From Maritimibacter sp. (lineage in GTDB: Bacteria > Pseudomonadota > Alphaproteobacteria > Rhodobacterales > Rhodobacteraceae), in NCBI GenBank assembly GCA_011389895.1, contig JAABTN010000010.1:1-64000 (forward strand): DNA of 64,000 nucleotides, read 5' to 3'. The notes below the pieces were generated by a model. It had not been told where the DNA came from, ran no database searches, and saw nothing but the letters and a program-made list of their open reading frames with translations. A program made the position numbers and the translations under genes. Below, one piece after another: positions 51,738-59,951 of the stretch (its first letter is position 1; each line of letters begins with the position of its first letter).

Positions 51738-52547
51738 TCACTGGATGCACCAGCCGCCATCGATGTGGATCATCTGGCCGGTCATGTAATCGCTGTCGTC
51801 GCTGGCAAGGAACGACGCGGTCCCGGTGATGTCGTCGGGGTAGGAGACGCGCTTGATTTGAAGCGCGTCGCGCACGATGTCGTCATAGGCCTGTCCAGCC
51901 CGATCCTTGAACCCGATGTCGACCAGGTCTTTGTCCAGCTGTTCCCACAGCGGCGTCACCACCACGCCGGGGGCGTAGCCATTCACGGTTATGTTGTGCT
52001 CGGCCAGCCCGATGGCCCCGCAATGGGTCAGCGCGAGACAGCCGTATTTCGAGGTGCAGTAGACGGTCACATCGACCAGCGGCTTGCGCGATGCGATCGA
52101 GCCGACGTTGATCAGCTTGTAGGGGTGATCCTCCATCGGCCCCTGTTCGATCATCTGGCGGGCGGTTTCCTGCATCCCCAGCCACATCGCCTTGGTGTTG
52201 ACGTTCATGATCATGTCCCAATTGTCTTCATCAATATCCATGAAGAACCGGGGCTTGTTCAGGCCCGCGTTGAACAGGCCGACATTGATCGACCCGAAGG
52301 CCTCGACCGTGGCTTTGACTGCGGCGGCGTTGTCTTCGCGCTTGGTGACATCCATCTGGACCGCGATCGCCTTGCCGTTGCCTGCGGCGTTGATCTTGTC
52401 GGCGACCTGCTGGGCCTCTTCAAGGCTCAGATCACCGAGACAGACATTCGCACCCTGCGCGGCGAAATTCTCGGCATTCGCAGCCCCCATGCCGCGCGCG
52501 GCACCCGTGATCAGAACGTTCTTTCCCTTGAGGCGGTTGGGGTCCAT
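51738..52547 (-). CDS. SDR-family oxidoreductase (polyol-dehydrogenase-like), copy A
   Basis: A 269-aa classical SDR from ATG 52547 behind TAGGGAGG, 10 bp after the regulator stop. The cofactor site is TGAARGMG (residues 15-22), an unusual NAGLNKP follows at about 100, and the catalytic YCTSK is at about 170. The C-terminal region VVVTPLWEQLDKDLVDIGF and the ending IDGGWCIQ match the SDR at 55631-56428 closely. It probably oxidises a hydroxyl of the transported sugar or polyol. Confidence 0.92.
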   Translation of the reverse strand: MDPNRLKGKNVLITGAARGMGAANAENFAAQGANVCLGDLSLEEAQQVADKINAAGNGKAIAVQMDVTKREDNAAAVKATVEAFGSINVGLFNAGLNKPRFFMDIDEDNWDMIMNVNTKAMWLGMQETARQMIEQGPMEDHPYKLINVGSIASRKPLVDVTVYCTSKYGCLALTHCGAIGLAEHNITVNGYAPGVVVTPLWEQLDKDLVDIGFKDRAGQAYDDIVRDALQIKRVSYPDDITGTASFLASDDSDYMTGQMIHIDGGWCIQ

Positions 52548-52557
52548 GGTTTCCTCC

Positions 52558-54384
52558 CTAAGTGACCTTGGTTTGCAATAGTGTCTCGGCCCTGGCCTGG
52601 ATCCGGTCGAGGGCGTCGCGCGGCGTGACGATCCCGCGCAGCATGTCGTGAAGCTCTTGTCCGCACAGATCGACGATCTTCGAGATTTGCGGGATCGGCG
52701 GGCGCGGCCAGAATTGAAGCTCGTCGCGCCACGACATTTGGTCGACCAGTTCGAAGATCGGCGACAGGCGGCGCACCTCGGGGTCGGCCCCGACCGAATA
52801 GCGCGGGGCCGTGCGGCTCCCGTTCTGGGCATAGAGTTTCTGCGCGGCAGGCGACGTGAAGGCCACGAGCGCTTCGACCGCATCCTCGATCCGGTCCTCG
52901 GCAAGGTTCGCGGGAACGCAGAAAACGTAGCCCCCGACCGGCGCAATCGGCGCGCCCTCGGGCCCGTGCGGATGGGGCAGGTAGCCGGTATTGCCATGCG
53001 CCGGGCAGCCCGAATCGAGCTCGAAATAGGGCGCCAGAAGGGTGTAGCCATAGGCCATCGCCACCCGGCCCGCACCATAGGGGCGCACCCGTTCATACCA
53101 AGACATCGACAGGATATCGGGCGGCGAAAAGCGCAGCAGTTGCAAAAGATAGTCGGCAGCGGCAAGCGCGCGGTCGGTGTTCAGCGTCGGGCGCAGGTCG
53201 CGCCCCGCCAGCGTGTCGGCATCGTAGCCGCCGGCAATCCGGGGAATGTCGATGATCGGCTGCCCGAAGGCGGCGCAGGTCATCATGAAGGTATGGCCAA
53301 GCGCGGTGCCGCGCGCCGCGTTCCATGCGACACCGTATCGTCCCCGGTCGGGATTGTGGAAATGCCGGGCCGCGTGGATCACCTCGTCGGTGGTTTCGGG
53401 GGGTTCCAGCCCTTCCGCGGCAAACAGGTCCTTGCGGTAGAACATGAGCTCCGGCGTCGTCTGGCTGGGCACACCGTAAGGTTGCCCGCCCCACTGCGCG
53501 GCGCGCCAGCCGGAGGTGTGAAAATCCGCCGGGTCAAGGCGGGCCACGTCCATCACGTCGGACAGAGGGCGGATCACACCCTTTTCCACGAATTCCCCCA
53601 ACCAAGGTAGGTCGACCGCGATCAGGTCGTATCGGCTTCTGCCCCGTTCGGCGTTGCGCAACGCTTCCTGATGCAGGCGGTCGATGGAGAAGGCGCGCTG
53701 GTGAATGCTGGTGCCGACCATCTGTTCGAATTGGCGCTTCAGCCCTTCCATCACCATGAAAGTCGGGTCTCCATGCACAAGGATGCGCAATCCCCCCGCC
53801 AGTTTGAGCGGTTCGGGCAGTGCGCTTGGTGGCGCGATGGCCGCGCGGCCCGGTTGATACGAGCCGCCGAAATAATAGTCGGTCGTCTCGCGTGTCTGGT
53901 TCACCATGCCGAAGGCCGAGCGCACATGCCGGTCGATCCGATCCGCGAGCTGCGTAAAACTGTCGAGCAACCGGGCGCTGGGGTGGAGCGAGTGGCTTTT
54001 ACCCGTGCGCGTGCGCACGCGCCGCTCGATCAACCCGGCCTTCTCGATCTCGGCCAGCTTCCGTGTCGCGGTGGCATAGGGCACACCCGACGCAGAGACC
54101 AACGACGAGGGCGAGACGATCCGCCCCTCGGAATGGCACCGCAAAAGGTGCAAAATCATGTTAAGATGGGGGTTCGGCGTGCTCGGGTCGATCGAATTGT
54201 CCAGCTCGACCAAGAGGTTGGTCAAGAAAAGAGTCATCCGCTCAAGGTCTGGATCGGTCGTCATCGCGGCGCTGTCCGACGGCTTGATTGCCCCGGATTG
54301 TCCAAATTGAGAGGAATTGGCAGCGCTAAGTTGCATCGGGTCCGAATTCTGCTTGCCGTCCGCACGGCGTTGACGTCTTGTCAT
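52558..54384 (-). CDS. winged-helix regulator fused to an extracellular-type solute-binding-protein domain
   Basis: A protein of about 608 aa from ATG 54384, six bases behind GAGG; the track start at 54567 crosses the likely promoter. A low-complexity N-terminus (1-45) is followed by a winged helix at about 72-140 (ILHLLRCHSEGRIVSPSSLV, ASGVPYATATRKLAEIEKAG, then LIERRVRTRTGKS), and from about 195 to 600 a MalE-type SBP (LKLAGGLRILVHGDPTFMVM, TTPELMFYRKDLFAAEGLEPP, VGGYVFCVPANLAED, AVEALVAFTSPAAQKLYAQNG). No signal peptide or transmembrane segment is present, so it is cytoplasmic. It is divergent from an ABC transporter and first in the E1/E2 operon, which suggests it senses the imported sugar-like ligand. 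Confidence 0.85.
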   Translation of the reverse strand: MTRRQRRADGKQNSDPMQLSAANSSQFGQSGAIKPSDSAAMTTDPDLERMTLFLTNLLVELDNSIDPSTPNPHLNMILHLLRCHSEGRIVSPSSLVSASGVPYATATRKLAEIEKAGLIERRVRTRTGKSHSLHPSARLLDSFTQLADRIDRHVRSAFGMVNQTRETTDYYFGGSYQPGRAAIAPPSALPEPLKLAGGLRILVHGDPTFMVMEGLKRQFEQMVGTSIHQRAFSIDRLHQEALRNAERGRSRYDLIAVDLPWLGEFVEKGVIRPLSDVMDVARLDPADFHTSGWRAAQWGGQPYGVPSQTTPELMFYRKDLFAAEGLEPPETTDEVIHAARHFHNPDRGRYGVAWNAARGTALGHTFMMTCAAFGQPIIDIPRIAGGYDADTLAGRDLRPTLNTDRALAAADYLLQLLRFSPPDILSMSWYERVRPYGAGRVAMAYGYTLLAPYFELDSGCPAHGNTGYLPHPHGPEGAPIAPVGGYVFCVPANLAEDRIEDAVEALVAFTSPAAQKLYAQNGSRTAPRYSVGADPEVRRLSPIFELVDQMSWRDELQFWPRPPIPQISKIVDLCGQELHDMLRGIVTPRDALDRIQARAETLLQTKVT

Positions 54385-54483
54385 TCTGATCCTCGCAAAA
54401 TTGCTCATTTTGATAGCCATTAGTATGGAGAAGAAGTCCACTTTGGTCATTGAAATATTCAAAACGGATAAAACGGCTGAGGT

Positions 54484-54507
54484 TTGAGCCGCGAGAATCG
54501 CGCTCAA
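54484..54507. promoter_or_regulatory. candidate operator in divergent promoter region
   Basis: TTGAGCCGCGA-GAA-TCGCGCTCAA is a palindrome with ten-base arms and one bulged C, placed about midway between the divergent regulator (54384) and transporter (54596) starts. It is a plausible binding site for the winged-helix/SBP regulator. Confidence 0.5.
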
Positions 54508-54595
54508 TGCAGGGGCGGTTGAGAAGGGTGCAGACCCTTGGGGCTGGGAGGCCGACCGCGACCGCACAGAGTTAACCTACGGGAGGAAAGTAAGA

Positions 54596-55546
54596 ATGAA
54601 CCTTACCATGAAAGTCGCGCTGGCGTGCACCACGGCCATGATCGGCACGGCTGCTGCCGCGCAATCCATGACCATTGGCATCACCCAGAACAATGTTGGT
54701 GTCGACAGCTACCAGACCACCTATGAACAAGCCTTCATCGCGGCGGCGGAAGCCAACGACGATGTCGAAGTCGTCGTTCTCGACGCCGGCGGCGACGTGG
54801 CCCGCCAGATCGCCCAAATGGAAGATCTTATCCAACAGGAAGTGGACGCCATCATCATCTGGCCGACCAACGGCGAGGCCGTGATCCCCGCCGTGCGCAA
54901 GGCCAGCCAGGCCGATATCCCGGTGATCGTCACCAACTCCAACATCGCCGAGGCCGGGTTTGACTTCGTCGCCTCTTTCTCGGGTCCGGACAACATCACG
55001 CAAGGATCGCGCTCTGCCGAGATCATGTGTGACAAGTTCACCGACATGGGCATCCAAGACGAAGCCCGCGTGGTGCAAATCTCGGGTCAGCCCGGCTACA
55101 CCACCGCCATCGAACGCGCCCAAGGCTTTGAAGAGCGTCTTCCGGAAGTCTGCCCGAACGTCGAGCTGGTCGAAACCCAGCCGGGCGACTGGAACCGCGA
55201 GAAATCACAGCAGGTCATGGAAGCCTTCCTCGTCAAGTATGACGACATTGATGGCGTCTATGCCGGTGACGACAACATGGGCGTGGGCGCGCTGAACGCC
55301 GCCAAGGCCGCCGGACGCGACGGTATCACGTTCGTCGGTGCGACCAACTTCGCCGTCGGCTACGAAGCGATGGAAGCGGGCGACTACTGGGGTTCGATCT
55401 ACCAGTCCCCGGTCGATGACGCCGAGGCCGCGCTTCAGACCGCCATCGACACGATCAATGGGGAAGACCTGCCGTTCCTGAACTACTTCGACACGCCGAA
55501 GATCACGCAGGACAACATGGGCGATTTCACCAAGCCGGTGTTCTAA
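54596..55546 (+). CDS. sugar ABC transporter substrate-binding protein, RbsB-like (type I fold)
   Basis: A 316-aa periplasmic protein with signal peptide to ...IGTAAAAQS. Start ATG 54596 follows GGGAGGAAAG. Mature features are MTIGITQNNVGVDSYQTTYE, DAIIIWPTNGEAVIPAVRKA, IPVIVTNSNI and DGVYAGDDNMGVGALNAAKAAG, typical of ribose/xylose-type binding proteins. It is a different SBP fold class from the regulator's sensor domain. It begins the seven-gene rightward operon and is followed by a hairpin. The ligand is a sugar, polyol or derivative, not identified. Confidence 0.94.
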   Translation: MNLTMKVALACTTAMIGTAAAAQSMTIGITQNNVGVDSYQTTYEQAFIAAAEANDDVEVVVLDAGGDVARQIAQMEDLIQQEVDAIIIWPTNGEAVIPAVRKASQADIPVIVTNSNIAEAGFDFVASFSGPDNITQGSRSAEIMCDKFTDMGIQDEARVVQISGQPGYTTAIERAQGFEERLPEVCPNVELVETQPGDWNREKSQQVMEAFLVKYDDIDGVYAGDDNMGVGALNAAKAAGRDGITFVGATNFAVGYEAMEAGDYWGSIYQSPVDDAEAALQTAIDTINGEDLPFLNYFDTPKITQDNMGDFTKPVF

Positions 55547-55560
55547 TCTCCTCCCGGGAC

Positions 55561-55588
55561 GCGCGGGGTGGCCCAGGCTACCTCGCGC
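55561..55588 (+). terminator. hairpin with T run after the sugar-binding-protein gene
   Basis: GCGCGGGGTGGCC and GGCTACCTCGCGC can pair along 12-13 positions with two G-U wobbles. TTTGGTTTTTT follows. It is probably an attenuating terminator that keeps the downstream genes below the binding protein. Confidence 0.7.
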
Positions 55589-55630
55589 ACCTTTGGTTTT
55601 TTCGTAAGAGTGTATGGCTCAGGGGGCGGC

Positions 55631-56428
55631 ATGACGCGTGTTTCGGGGCGGTCTTGTATCGTGACAGGTGCCGCCCAAGGCATTGGTCGCGCCATTGGTG
55701 AAGCGCTGCTCGACGAGGGCGCGGATGTTTGTTTCGCCGATATCAACGCAGACAAGGTGGCCGAAGTCGCGCAGGCAAGCGGCGCGCGGGCCGCCGCCGC
55801 AGGCAGCAAGGCGACGCATATTGCCGTCGATGTGACCGACCGTGAGCAAGTTCAGGCGATGATCGCCCACACGGTCGAGCGTTTCGGAAAGCTCGATGTG
55901 AAGTTCAACAACGCGGGCGTGAACAAGCCCATGAATTTTTTGGACGTCACCGAGGAGAATTGGAATTTCATAATGGGGATCAACGGCTTGGGGTGCATGA
56001 TCGGAATGCAGGAAGCAGCCCGCCAGATGATCGCCCAAGGTGGGGGTGGCAAGATCATCAACACCGCCAGCGTGGCCAGCCGACAGGGGTTCGACAACGT
56101 CGCCCCCTATTGCGCCAGCAAATGGGCCGTGGTGTCGCTTACCCAATCGGGTGCGCGGGACCTGGCCAAGCATGATATCACCGTGACGGGGTTCGCACCC
56201 GGCGTGGTGGCCACCGAGATGTGGGAACAGGTCGATCAAGACCTGATGGACATCGGCGTTGCCGAGCGGCCGGGACAGGCGATGGAAGAGTTTTCGTCCG
56301 AGATCCTGAAAGGTCGCGTGGCCACGCCCGAAGATATCACCGGGACGACAACGTTTCTCGCGTCTCGGGAAAGTGACTACATGACCGGGCAGATCATCAT
56401 GATCGACGGAGGCATGGCGCTCGTATAG
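55631..56428 (+). CDS. SDR-family oxidoreductase (polyol-dehydrogenase-like), copy B
   Basis: A 265-aa classical SDR from ATG 55631, behind GGGGGC. The cofactor motif is TGAAQGIG (residues 12-19), NNAGVNKP follows at about 95, catalysis is by YCASK at about 160, and the end is IDGGMALV. It shares NAGxNKP, APGVV-T-x-WEQ-x-D-x-DL-x-DIG and PGQA with copy A on the other side of the divergent promoter. Clustering with the transporter implies oxidation of the imported sugar or polyol. Confidence 0.93.
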   Translation: MTRVSGRSCIVTGAAQGIGRAIGEALLDEGADVCFADINADKVAEVAQASGARAAAAGSKATHIAVDVTDREQVQAMIAHTVERFGKLDVKFNNAGVNKPMNFLDVTEENWNFIMGINGLGCMIGMQEAARQMIAQGGGGKIINTASVASRQGFDNVAPYCASKWAVVSLTQSGARDLAKHDITVTGFAPGVVATEMWEQVDQDLMDIGVAERPGQAMEEFSSEILKGRVATPEDITGTTTFLASRESDYMTGQIIMIDGGMALV

Positions 56429-56456
56429 CGGCTGTGCTGCGGGGAGGAGAGAAAAC

Positions 56457-57428
56457 ATGAAACTCACGAAACAGAGCGTTGGCACGTTTCTGGCCAAACA
56501 GGGCATTCTGGTCGCTTTTGCCGTCTTCATGATCGGCTTTGCCTTGGCCAATCAACGGTTCATCGACATCGACAACATCGCGGGCGTGATCCGTTCATCC
56601 GCCATTCTCGGCGTCATGGCGCTGGGGGTGACTTTCGTGGTGATCGGGGGAAATCTCGACCTCTCGGTGGGGTCGATGATGTCGTTCTCGACCATTGTCG
56701 TGCTCGATCTGCATGACAAGATCGGCCCGGCGCTGGCCATTCCGGCGATGTTCGGTCTCACGCTTCTGCTGGGGGCGTTCATCGGGTTCCTTGTCGGATA
56801 CCTGAAACTGAATTCGCTGATCGTGACCTTGGGGATGTTATCGGCAATCCATGGTCTGACCCTGACGTGGTCGGGCGGCAAGAACATGGATATCGCGGAT
56901 AAATCCGGCACCTGGTTCTCGGTGTTCGGGCAGGACCGCTTGCTGGGTATCCCGATGCCGATCCTGATCTTTGCGCTTCTGGCCGCGATCCTCGGGCTTG
57001 TCATGGCCAAGACCCCGTTCGGGCGAAAGGTCTACGCGGTCGGCGGCAACGGGCAAGCCGCGACATTTTCGGGGATCCCGCGCGCGCGCATCGTGTTCTT
57101 TACCTACCTCGTGTCGGCCTTTTGCGTGGCGACGGCGGGGCTCTTGCAGGCCAGTCGCAGCCTTGGCAGCCAGAACACCGTGGGGCAGGGCATGGAGCTT
57201 GAAGTGCTGGCCGCCGTCATCCTTGGCGGGGCGTCGCTTCTGGGTGGGTCCGGCACGATTTTCAAGACCGTGATCGGTGTGCTGATCCTCGGTTTCATCC
57301 AGAACGGGCTCTTGTTGGTCGGTCTGGATTTCTACGTCCAATACATCGTGACCTGGGCCATCATCATCCTTGCCGTCTGGCTGGATGTCGCTGCCAAGCG
57401 TGGCAGCCTGTGGTCGCCGATTGCGTAA
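56457..57428 (+). CDS. sugar ABC transporter permease, RbsC-like (1)
   Basis: A 323-aa inner-membrane permease with about nine hydrophobic helices. ILGVMALGVTFVVIGGNLDLSVGSMMSF (about 42-70) is the family signature around GGNIDLSVG, and GNGQAATFSGIPRARI (about 195) is the cytoplasmic loop that contacts the ATPase. The C-terminus has the VILGGASLLGGSGTIFKT motif. Ribosome-binding site is GGGGAGGAG. Two permease genes suggest a heterodimeric channel in place of the usual RbsC homodimer. Confidence 0.94.
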   Translation: MKLTKQSVGTFLAKQGILVAFAVFMIGFALANQRFIDIDNIAGVIRSSAILGVMALGVTFVVIGGNLDLSVGSMMSFSTIVVLDLHDKIGPALAIPAMFGLTLLLGAFIGFLVGYLKLNSLIVTLGMLSAIHGLTLTWSGGKNMDIADKSGTWFSVFGQDRLLGIPMPILIFALLAAILGLVMAKTPFGRKVYAVGGNGQAATFSGIPRARIVFFTYLVSAFCVATAGLLQASRSLGSQNTVGQGMELEVLAAVILGGASLLGGSGTIFKTVIGVLILGFIQNGLLLVGLDFYVQYIVTWAIIILAVWLDVAAKRGSLWSPIA

Positions 57429-57441
57429 GGGAGCGCCAGAT

Positions 57442-58443
57442 ATGACACCGGACAAACGCAAGGATCTTTTGAAAATGAGCGCGATCTGGGCCTTTATCCT
57501 GGTCGAGCTGGCGTTCTTTTCGATCATCGGGGACCGGCTCTCGGTTTCGGACAAGGCGTTCATGGATTTCGAAAACATGCTGCTTTTGCTCAAGCAATCG
57601 GCACCGATCGGGATCATCGCGCTGGGCATGACGGTCATCATGATCAACGGCAACATCGACCTGAGCGTCGGGGCGACCTTTGCGCTGGCCGCCATCGTTC
57701 TGTTGGAAAGCATGACATGGCCGTTCATGCAGACACTGGGCGATTGGGCGATCCCGCTCGCATGGCTGTTCGCGCTTCTGACAGGCGTGGCGATGGGGGC
57801 GATCAACGGCCTGATCGTGTGGAAGACGGGTGTCGATGCGTTCATCGTGACACTCGGGGCGATGCTGGGCTTTCGCGGGCTTGTGTTCATGTTCAACGGT
57901 GAACAGCCGACAAGTCACCTGAACTGGACCCTCGTGGATTTTGCGGAGGCGCAGTTTCTGGGCCTGCACACCGCGACATGGTTCCTTCTGGCAACCGCGC
58001 TTTTGCTGTGGCTTTTGATGACCAAGACGGTGCATGGCCGCAATGCCTATGCCATCGGTAACAACCGCGAAGCGGCGGTGAATGCGGGGATCCGCGTGGG
58101 GCCGCATTTCCTTTTGAATTTCATGCTGATCGGCTTTCTCGCGGCCCTGTCTGCGGTGGTGTTTTATTCCGAGAGCGGCTCGGTCAACCCCAATGACGGG
58201 ATGCTTTATGAATTGTGGGCGATCACCGCGGTCGTTCTGGGGGGCACCAAGCTCGCCGGTGGATACGGGTCGATCATTTCGACCTTGGGCGGTGTCATCG
58301 CGATCCAGCTTTTGCGCAAGGGGCTGGGCCATGTCGGGGCGGATACGCAGACCGTCAACCTCGTCATCGGCCTGATCCTGATCGCCGTGCTGATTCTGGA
58401 TCGGCAGTTGAACCGCAAAGGCCAAGAGGAGTTGAAGATATGA
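57442..58443 (+). CDS. sugar ABC transporter permease, RbsC-like (2)
   Basis: A 333-aa permease from ATG 57442 behind AAGGGAG; the track start lies in the upstream gene. It has the same signature (IIALGMTVIMINGNIDLSVGATFAL at about 55-80), the loop NNREAAVNAGIRV at about 210 and AVVLGGTKLAGGYGSIIST at about 270. It has about nine helices. It overlaps the ATPase gene by ATGA. It differs clearly from permease 1, so the pair was not recently duplicated. Confidence 0.94.
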   Translation: MTPDKRKDLLKMSAIWAFILVELAFFSIIGDRLSVSDKAFMDFENMLLLLKQSAPIGIIALGMTVIMINGNIDLSVGATFALAAIVLLESMTWPFMQTLGDWAIPLAWLFALLTGVAMGAINGLIVWKTGVDAFIVTLGAMLGFRGLVFMFNGEQPTSHLNWTLVDFAEAQFLGLHTATWFLLATALLLWLLMTKTVHGRNAYAIGNNREAAVNAGIRVGPHFLLNFMLIGFLAALSAVVFYSESGSVNPNDGMLYELWAITAVVLGGTKLAGGYGSIISTLGGVIAIQLLRKGLGHVGADTQTVNLVIGLILIAVLILDRQLNRKGQEELKI

Positions 58444-59951
58444 GTGATCAAGTTCCCGTTCTGCGCCTTGAGGGCATCGTGAAAACATTCCCCGGTGTGC
58501 GGGCGCTCGACGGCGTGTCGTTTGACGTGCGCCCGGGCGAAGTGCACGCGCTTATGGGGGAAAACGGTGCTGGCAAGTCCACCCTGATGAAGGTTCTGGG
58601 CGGTATCCATGCGCCCAACGAGGGGCAGATTTTCATCGCCGAAGAGCCGGTGACCATGACCTCGCCGATGCAGGCGAAGGCCAAGGGCGTGGTGTTCATT
58701 CACCAAGAGCTGAGCTTGGCGGATGAGCTGACCGTGGCCGAGAATATCTTTCTGGGCGAATTGCCGTTGAAGTCATTCGGCCGGGTCGATTGGGCCACGC
58801 TTTACGCTCGGACCGACGACATTCTCAAGAAGCTGAACGTGAGGTTCACCGCGAAAACCCGCGTTGGCGATTTGTCCATTGCCAACCAGCAGATGGTCGA
58901 GATCGGACGTGCCCTGACCGTGTCGCCCCGCGCCGTGATCTTTGACGAGCCGACCGCCTCGCTGACCGATGCGGAAAAGGTGGTGCTGTTCGACGTGATT
59001 GCCGACTTGCAATCCCAGGGTGTCGGGATCGTCTATATCTCGCACCGGATGGAAGAGGTTTTCAAGATGACCGACCGGATCAGCGTTCTGCGCGACGGTC
59101 AGTACCGTGGCACGCTTGAAACCGCCGAGACGAACGAGGACGAGGTCACAAAGCTGATGATCGGGCGCAGCCTTGATCTGTCGCGCAACGAAACCGAACA
59201 CGAATTCGGCGAGGTGGCGCTCGAGGTGCGCGGACTGAGCTGCGGTCAGCAGTTCCAAGACGTCGATTTTGCCGTTCACAAGGGCGAAGTCCTTGGGTTT
59301 TACGGGCTTGTCGGAGCCGGGCGCACGGCGATTGCAGAGACGGTGTTCGGCCTGCGCACCCCGTCGGCGGGAACCATCCTGATCAATGGAAAGGAAGAGC
59401 GCATAAATTCACCGATCGACGCGCTGCGGCTGGGCATTTCGCTCGTGCCGGAGGACCGGAAGGATCAGGGTCTCGTGCTTGGCATGAATTGCCGGGACAA
59501 CATGACCCTGCCCCAAGTCGGTGACCTGACCGCCGGGCCGTTTGTCAGCGACGGGGCCGAGATCGCGATTTTCGACCAGTATCGCGACAAGCTCGACATC
59601 CGCACGCCGGGCTGGCGGCAATTGGTCGGCAACCTGTCGGGGGGCAATCAGCAAAAGATCGTCATCGGCAAATGGCTGTCCATGCGCCCCGATGTGTTGA
59701 TCGTGGACGAACCGACGCGGGGCATCGACGTCGGCTCGAAATCAGAGATTCACAACCTGATCCGCGAACTTGCTGCACAGGGGTATGCCGTGATTGTCAT
59801 AAGCTCGGAAATGCCGGAGGTGCTGCATGTCTCTGACCGGATCGTGGCGATGTACTCGGGCAAGGTGATGCGCGAATTCACCGCGCAGGACGTGACCGAA
59901 GACAACCTGATCCAGGCGATCTCTGGCCTCGGCGACGACAAGGCGGCCTGA
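58440..59951 (+). CDS. sugar ABC transporter ATP-binding protein, RbsA/XylG-like
   Basis: A 503-aa protein with two fused ATPase domains. Start ATG 58440 overlaps the permease stop. Domain 1: Walker A GENGAGKST (about 40), signature LSIANQQMVEIGRAL, Walker B VIFDEPTASL. Domain 2 (from about 255): a degenerate P-loop GLVGAGRTA, signature LSGGNQQKIVIGKWL and Walker B IVDEPTRGID. The degenerate second P-loop is normal for this family. It powers import through the two permeases. Confidence 0.95.
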   Translation: MSDQVPVLRLEGIVKTFPGVRALDGVSFDVRPGEVHALMGENGAGKSTLMKVLGGIHAPNEGQIFIAEEPVTMTSPMQAKAKGVVFIHQELSLADELTVAENIFLGELPLKSFGRVDWATLYARTDDILKKLNVRFTAKTRVGDLSIANQQMVEIGRALTVSPRAVIFDEPTASLTDAEKVVLFDVIADLQSQGVGIVYISHRMEEVFKMTDRISVLRDGQYRGTLETAETNEDEVTKLMIGRSLDLSRNETEHEFGEVALEVRGLSCGQQFQDVDFAVHKGEVLGFYGLVGAGRTAIAETVFGLRTPSAGTILINGKEERINSPIDALRLGISLVPEDRKDQGLVLGMNCRDNMTLPQVGDLTAGPFVSDGAEIAIFDQYRDKLDIRTPGWRQLVGNLSGGNQQKIVIGKWLSMRPDVLIVDEPTRGIDVGSKSEIHNLIRELAAQGYAVIVISSEMPEVLHVSDRIVAMYSGKVMREFTAQDVTEDNLIQAISGLGDDKAA

